Source of the DNA: UBA1573 sp034005165
GTDB lineage: Bacteria > Pseudomonadota > Alphaproteobacteria > Micavibrionales > Micavibrionaceae
Assembly (NCBI GenBank): GCA_034005165.1
Contig: JAVEVE010000007.1
Coordinates: 39,768 to 103,767 of the forward strand
Direction of reading: 5' to 3'
Length of the DNA stretch: 64,000 bases
Shown here: positions 59,640 through 64,000 of the stretch, in pieces
Layout: each line of letters opens with the position of its first letter
Position numbering within the stretch: the stretch's first letter is position 1
Program-made: the position numbers and the translations under genes
Notes under the pieces: generated by a model
Told to the model about the DNA's origin: nothing
Databases searched by the model: none
Seen by the model: only the letters and a program-made list of their open reading frames with translations

Positions 59640-60476
59640 CTAGGATTTGGTCTTATATCCGGTCTTGAGCATAGCCCATGCGCCAGTCATAAGCAGAATG
59701 TTTAAAGCCATCAAAATCAGCACCCCTTGGGTTACAGGGGTTTCTGCATGACCTATAAATCCCGCGCGAAACCCGTCAATCATATAGAAAAAAGGATTAA
59801 ACAGTGCAATTTTCTGCCACATATCAGGCAATGCGCTAAGGGCATAAAAGGTTCCGGACAAGAATGTTAAAGGGGTAATGATAAAGTTTGTGACAGTTGC
59901 CATGTGGTCAAACTTATCAGCCCACAGACCGGCAAGAACTCCCATTGTTGCCAACATCATATTGCCGAGAAACCCGAACACAAGAACATGCAATATTGAA
60001 CTGATCGGAAGATGGACAAATAATGAAATTGCGGCATACCCTAAAAAACCTATTAACAGACACCGCGCCAAAGCCCCTACAATGAGACCACTTAGAACTT
60101 CCCATGGAGCCAGTGGCGGCATCAAAATATCAACAATATTCCCTTGAACCTTGGCAATAATTAGCGATGAGGACGGGTTGGAAAAAGCATTCTGGATCAT
60201 CGTCATCATCAGCAAACCCGGTGCGAGGAACTGCATGCCGGAAACACCTAATCCATCGGAAATATGCTGCTTAAAAGACAAGGTAAAAACGGCAAAGAAC
60301 AGAACCAACGTAACGACAGGTGCGATTAGTGTCTGCATATAGACATTCATAAAACGTCCGACTTCTTTTTCGACAAGGGTTTTTAGTCCTACCCAATTGC
60401 ATCGCCCTATTTTGCGAGGACTTAGGTTTAATATCTGGCTGGCGGATGGAGCGTGAGGATGGTTAGACAATTTCAT
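59640..60476 (-). CDS. ABC-2 type transporter permease
   Basis: A 278-residue integral membrane protein with about six hydrophobic segments and the ABC-2 permease motifs: LIAPVVTLVLFFAVF, GMQFLAPGLLMMTMIQNAFS and NFIITPLTFLSGTFYALSALP, with GFRAGFIG near the end. It resembles YadH/export-type permeases. No ATPase gene is beside it; hslO follows and recX diverges, so its partner is elsewhere or it has another arrangement. AAGGA lies before the ATG. Substrate cannot be told from sequence. Confidence 0.87.
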   Translation of the reverse strand: MKLSNHPHAPSASQILNLSPRKIGRCNWVGLKTLVEKEVGRFMNVYMQTLIAPVVTLVLFFAVFTLSFKQHISDGLGVSGMQFLAPGLLMMTMIQNAFSNPSSSLIIAKVQGNIVDILMPPLAPWEVLSGLIVGALARCLLIGFLGYAAISLFVHLPISSILHVLVFGFLGNMMLATMGVLAGLWADKFDHMATVTNFIITPLTFLSGTFYALSALPDMWQKIALFNPFFYMIDGFRAGFIGHAETPVTQGVLILMALNILLMTGAWAMLKTGYKTKS

Positions 60477-60499
60477 TTTTTCCTTGTATCGTTGCTGCT

Positions 60500-61117
60500 A
60501 TGAACAAAGCATTCTCTCAGGAAAAATCAAGCCCCCAAGCCACGGAAAAGCCAGAAAAAGCAGATTCCCCCCTAAAAAAACGGAAAAAGATCAGTCAATC
60601 CTATCTGGAAAATTCGGCGGCCTATTACCTGCAAAGATTTACTGCGTCTACATCCCGCTTCCGTCTTGTCATGAAGCGTAAAATTGATCTGTCCTGTCGG
60701 GATCATCCGGAACAGAACAAAGAGCAATGTTACGATATGTTGGACCAACTCGTTAGCAAGTTTCAAGAGCTTGGATATCTGAATGATAGTTCCTATTCCA
60801 AGGGGCTACATTATTCCCTCTCCCAGCGCGGCTACTCCAGACAAAAGATACGCTTCCATATGATGTCCAAAGGACTCTCTGAAGACATGATTACAGAAGC
60901 TATGGGAGACACGGATCAAGCATCTGAGATAATTCAAGGCTTACGCTATGCCAAACGGAAAAAAATCGGGCCGTTTGCGATTCAGGAGCAAGATCTACAA
61001 AAGTCATTAGCCTCCCTAGCGCGAAACGGGTTCAGATACGATATCTCCACTAAAATTCTTGAAATGAATCAGGAAGAAGCCCTTAGCCTTTTAGACGAAG
61101 CATCTTCTCTCCTATGA
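60500..61117 (+). CDS. recX: RecX family regulatory protein
   Basis: A 205-residue helical RecX-type protein that in the family inhibits or adjusts RecA filaments. The N-terminal ~35 residues are Lys/Pro-rich, then SYLENSAAYYLQRFTASTSR, the repeats with LGYLNDSSYSKGLHYSLSQRGYS and RQKIRFHMMSKGLSEDMITEAM fit RecX three-helix repeats. recA is not nearby, as is common in alphaproteobacteria. It diverges from the ABC permease and overlaps the sensor kinase gene by six bases at its 3' end. Confidence 0.84.
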   Translation: MNKAFSQEKSSPQATEKPEKADSPLKKRKKISQSYLENSAAYYLQRFTASTSRFRLVMKRKIDLSCRDHPEQNKEQCYDMLDQLVSKFQELGYLNDSSYSKGLHYSLSQRGYSRQKIRFHMMSKGLSEDMITEAMGDTDQASEIIQGLRYAKRKKIGPFAIQEQDLQKSLASLARNGFRYDISTKILEMNQEEALSLLDEASSLL

Positions 61118-63664
61118 TAAATTAATACGCTGCGCAGGGAAAATCAAAGTTACAGTTGTCCCAATTCCTTTTTGGGAAATAATCTCGACACGGCCGCCGT
61201 GCAATCTCATCAAAGAATGTACCAGCGATAGGCCCAGTCCCAGACCATAAGAGGACTTGCTGAGCCGTCCGTCCAATGATCCGAACTTTGATGTCACACG
61301 TTCAATTTCAAACTCGTCCAGACCAATTCCAGTATCCGTCACAGAAATTCTTAAATCTCCCTGATCATCAACTTCGCCACCGATAGTGATATGTCCACCT
61401 TCTGGTGTGAACTTGATCGAGTTTGATAAAATATTTGTCAGCATCTGACGAATGGCAACCTCTTCACCAATCAGGTAAGGTAATTGGCTCAAATCAGGCT
61501 CAGGAAGCAATAATCCGGCATCCTTGATTTTAGGGTGCATCAAATCAATTGTGCTGCTGACAAGTTTTTTCATGTCAATACGGGCCTCACGCAATTCGCG
61601 GTCCCCTGCATCAATTCTTGAGATATCAAGAATCTGGTTAATGATCGACAGCAGATGTTTACCGCTTTCGTGAATATCACGGGCATATTCCCAATATGAC
61701 CTCGGTTCAATTTGACCGAAAACCTCATTACGAATAATCTCGGAAAACCCAATGATCGAGTTCAATGGGGTCCGCAATTCATGGCTCATATTCGCCAAGA
61801 ATTCCGATTTGGCGCGGTTTGCAATATCTGATTCACGCTTGGCTTCTTGCAACTGCGTTTCTGCAACTTTTCTCTTGGTGATATCTTCTATGCCTGATTC
61901 AAAATACAATAGGCTTTCATGGTCATCAAAAACCGGACGAATTGTCTCCTGAACCCAGAACTTTTCACCGTTACGGCGAACCGCATTATATTCGTAAACC
62001 TCCTGATGGCGGTCATTTTCAATCACGCGCAGGAATTTCATACGTTCATTAGGATCCTGAAACAGTTCAATATGAGCATTTCTGATTTCGCGCATCATAT
62101 CCTCAGGAGTCTGATAGCCAAATATCTTAGCCATAGCCGGGTTTGCTGAAATGATCTGTCCGTCAATTGTCACCTGATAGATACCATGTGCAGAGTTTTC
62201 CCAGATAGACCTGTACTTGCGCTCAGCTTCAGTTAACGCCCATTCTGCGCGCTGACGCTCGTCTATATCTGTAAAACTACCAACAACACGCATAGTCCTG
62301 TTCTCGTCCATACGGATCATCGATATTGCCATTTCGACAGCCCTGAATTTTCCTTCAGCCGTCCTGATAGAAGTCATAACACGATACCCCGTACGCAGAC
62401 CTTTAATCATCTGGGAAACGGATTTTCTTTGTTCTTCCTGATCTTTCGGATGCAAAAGGTCGAACATATTTTTACCCATTGATAAGCTCGTAGAGCTGCC
62501 CGTCAATCTTTGCCACGCATCATTCAGAAAAAGGATCTCTCCTCCCAGACTGATTTCAAAAATCACGTCAGAAATAGCATTGATAATAGCTTTATTTTCC
62601 CGCTCCGATTTTCTCAGAATATGGTTAAGACGCTCGCGCTCATTGATCTCACTTCCCAATTCGGCATTCTTTTGTTCCAGAGCTTCATACATTTTTTCTA
62701 AAGTTTCGGCACTCCCCTGCGAGGTGCGCATAAATATAAGAACAAATACAGTCAAGCCTCCAAGAAACAACAGAATGATCCATGGCACAATTTCCAGCAT
62801 ATTCATTTGTGCTGTTGGCTTGAAGACTGCCTGAATAATACATGTCGAGTTTGTCATTGGGACTTCAAGATCAAATTTTATTCTGGAATCAATCTCGAAA
62901 CTGCCGTCTTCGCTCCACTTATAAAGAACAGAATTGGTCTCTTTATTGGTTACAATAAAGTACGCGATATTTTGAATTTCATTTAGACTCGAAAAAGGTG
63001 TCTTTTCTTTTGCCTCAGATATTGCGAATACAAATCCACCGGTTGATTTGCTGCCTTCATGTCTTAAATATTTTACCCAGAGCAAATCCCTTGCAACAAT
63101 TTCGGATGACTCACCAACCTGTTTGGGCTGCATATTCTGGTTATCGAGTACAATGGCAAATCCATTCTTGATATTCTTTATCTGATTTTTGTATTTGTTG
63201 ATAACGCGAAGGCTGTCAGCAATATATGGCTCGGTTACATTCCCTTCTCCGACGTTACTATTAAATATATCAACCAACGTGCTCTGCGAGATATTTTCGT
63301 CAATGTAATAAACACCGTCCAGAGAGCCGCTTTTCAAGCTTGTAATGAGCGGTTCATAATTCGCAAGCATAGTTGCTTGAGAATAGAAACTTGTTTCCGG
63401 CGTAATAGGTTTGAACAGAGAAGAGACCATACCTAGGTCACTCTCGAGCTTCTGGATATCGTAAATAAGCGTTTTTTCGGCCGTGGCCCCCATACGCTCA
63501 CCTTCTTCTATGATTACCTGAGAAACAAAAATGCTTGCGATAAAATAGGCAACAATCGTCAGAATAACGCCGTTAATCAGAACCATAGAGAATGCCATGT
63601 GCTTCTTAGCCCACTTAGCCAAGAAAGATTTTGGTGTTTCTTTAGATTTTGTATTTCCGGTCAT
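61112..63664 (-). CDS. PAS-domain sensor histidine kinase (membrane-bound)
   Basis: An 850-residue sensor kinase. A transmembrane helix (about residues 23-50), a periplasmic sensing region (about 51-288), a second helix (about 293-312), a coiled coil, two PAS domains (about 350-470 and 480-600), then HisKA with phospho-His 628 in NMSHELRTPLNSIIGFSEII and HATPase with NILSNSIKFTPEGGHI, TDTGIGLDEF and GLGLGLSLVHSL. No response-regulator gene is adjacent, so it is an orphan kinase. The ATG at 63664 has no strong ribosome site close by. Confidence 0.92.
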   Translation of the reverse strand: MTGNTKSKETPKSFLAKWAKKHMAFSMVLINGVILTIVAYFIASIFVSQVIIEEGERMGATAEKTLIYDIQKLESDLGMVSSLFKPITPETSFYSQATMLANYEPLITSLKSGSLDGVYYIDENISQSTLVDIFNSNVGEGNVTEPYIADSLRVINKYKNQIKNIKNGFAIVLDNQNMQPKQVGESSEIVARDLLWVKYLRHEGSKSTGGFVFAISEAKEKTPFSSLNEIQNIAYFIVTNKETNSVLYKWSEDGSFEIDSRIKFDLEVPMTNSTCIIQAVFKPTAQMNMLEIVPWIILLFLGGLTVFVLIFMRTSQGSAETLEKMYEALEQKNAELGSEINERERLNHILRKSERENKAIINAISDVIFEISLGGEILFLNDAWQRLTGSSTSLSMGKNMFDLLHPKDQEEQRKSVSQMIKGLRTGYRVMTSIRTAEGKFRAVEMAISMIRMDENRTMRVVGSFTDIDERQRAEWALTEAERKYRSIWENSAHGIYQVTIDGQIISANPAMAKIFGYQTPEDMMREIRNAHIELFQDPNERMKFLRVIENDRHQEVYEYNAVRRNGEKFWVQETIRPVFDDHESLLYFESGIEDITKRKVAETQLQEAKRESDIANRAKSEFLANMSHELRTPLNSIIGFSEIIRNEVFGQIEPRSYWEYARDIHESGKHLLSIINQILDISRIDAGDRELREARIDMKKLVSSTIDLMHPKIKDAGLLLPEPDLSQLPYLIGEEVAIRQMLTNILSNSIKFTPEGGHITIGGEVDDQGDLRISVTDTGIGLDEFEIERVTSKFGSLDGRLSKSSYGLGLGLSLVHSLMRLHGGRVEIISQKGIGTTVTLIFPAQRINLS

Positions 63665-63844
63665 TGCAATGATTATGATTCTTACGAGTGTTCAGATATC
63701 CCTATTTCGTCATAAAGGATTTAAGTATTCGCTAAAATTTGAAACCATTCTCAACAAGTCTTCCGGTTTTCCTATCTATTTTTTCATAATTTTGGTTTTT
63801 TAGATTAAATCCGCAGTAATATAGAAAATAGTCTTAAAGAAACA

Positions 63845-63875
63845 TTGACAGCATATGCGAAAAGACCGAGATTAT
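63845..63875 (+). promoter_or_regulatory. Candidate promoter for the last gene in the window
   Basis: A perfect TTGACA is followed, 19 bases later, by GATTAT, a weak -10-like box, about 58 bases before the last start codon. The perfect -35 box makes it worth noting; the long spacing and the poor -10 keep confidence low. Confidence 0.3.
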
Positions 63876-63932
63876 TGATGCTGACTCAGGCTATGCATAC
63901 TCATAGCAATATTATTCTGGAGGTTAAAAGTG

Positions 63933-64000
63933 ATGCAGTCCCCTTTTGAAAAATGGTTAAAACCGGAGTATCTCTCTAATTTCTCTGCCGGAGCAGCTTT
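63933..64000 (+). CDS. Start of an unidentified gene (5' end only)
   Basis: Twenty-two codons are in the window, beginning MQSPFEKWLKPEYLSNFSAG. A GGAGG lies nine bases before the ATG (six before an in-frame GTG at 63930, which may be the start instead). It diverges from the sensor kinase gene. Too little sequence is present to name a family. Confidence 0.6.
   Translation, partial: MQSPFEKWLKPEYLSNFSAGAA

Noticed and set aside
1..64000. tRNA genes, CRISPR arrays, insertion sequences, prophage genes and toxin-antitoxin pairs
   Set aside because: No cloverleaf with a T-loop match, no spaced direct repeats, no transposase or integrase motifs and no terminal inverted repeats were seen on reading both strands; the RHH gene after fumC has no toxin partner.

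Overview
The window comes from the chromosome of an alphaproteobacterium with moderate GC (roughly mid-40s percent by eye). The placement rests on gene order: an ATP synthase cluster starting atpH-atpA, ispH-(two ygjV-like genes)-thrB-rnhA, ffh-rpsP-rimM-trmD-rplS followed by leuC-leuD-leuB, dapF/mtaB/ftsY, a YdcH-like gene before purE-purK, fumC followed by a ribbon-helix-helix gene, and phaR divergent from phaC-phaA-phaB. The order within the class cannot be fixed by reading alone. I see no tRNA, rRNA, CRISPR array, insertion sequence, phage or plasmid signature.

Layout. 1-3474 (minus): atpA (cut by the window edge), atpH, gmhA and a lipoprotein gene. 3566-7090 (plus): ispH, two tandem paralogous YgjV-type membrane proteins, thrB, rnhA. 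7105-14710 (minus): a zinc alcohol dehydrogenase, a Tat-exported MepK-like endopeptidase, and an operon-like run of phosphofructokinase, two PH-domain membrane proteins, ilvD and an L,D-transpeptidase. 14982-16727 (plus): ydcH-like, purE, purK. 16737-20831 (minus): amn, ftsY, mtaB. 20994-24406 (plus): three unrecognised genes sitting between mtaB and dapF. 24411-25250 (minus): dapF. 25422-29507 (plus): ffh, rpsP, rimM, trmD, rplS. 29654-31440 (minus): four small unrecognised genes, two of them membrane-anchored or secreted. 31537-35658 (plus): leuC, an unrecognised gene, leuD, leuB, ppa.

35722-41565 holds an AhpD-like protein, a rhodanese, greB, slyX, a dihydrouridine synthase, a TyrA-like dehydrogenase with a small exported partner, fumC and an RHH protein. 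41588-48814 holds a large AsmA protein and the polyhydroxyalkanoate locus (phaB, phaA, a short phaC, and phaR on the other strand). 48893-55181 (minus) holds a degenerate-GGDEF/EAL protein, an exported 1084-residue coiled-coil protein with an internal 96-bp tandem repeat, and an exported protein with two TcpQ-like domains. 55305-57078 holds prfB with an intact programmed +1 frameshift site and a DJ-1/PfpI protein. 57608-64000 holds an OmpA-type lipoprotein, hslO, an orphan ABC-2 permease, recX, a PAS sensor histidine kinase and the first codons of one more gene.

Most of the window is housekeeping: energy, translation and the SRP route (ffh and ftsY), isoprenoid, leucine/isoleucine/valine, threonine and purine synthesis, cell-wall remodelling and PHA storage. 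Free-living metabolism is implied by complete leu genes, thrB, ilvD, purEK and PHA storage. The least explained parts are the three-gene cassette between mtaB and dapF, the gene inserted between leuC and leuD, the small-protein cluster between rplS and leuC, and the exported coiled-coil/TcpQ-like pair. No complete new system can be proven here; these are the best candidates.
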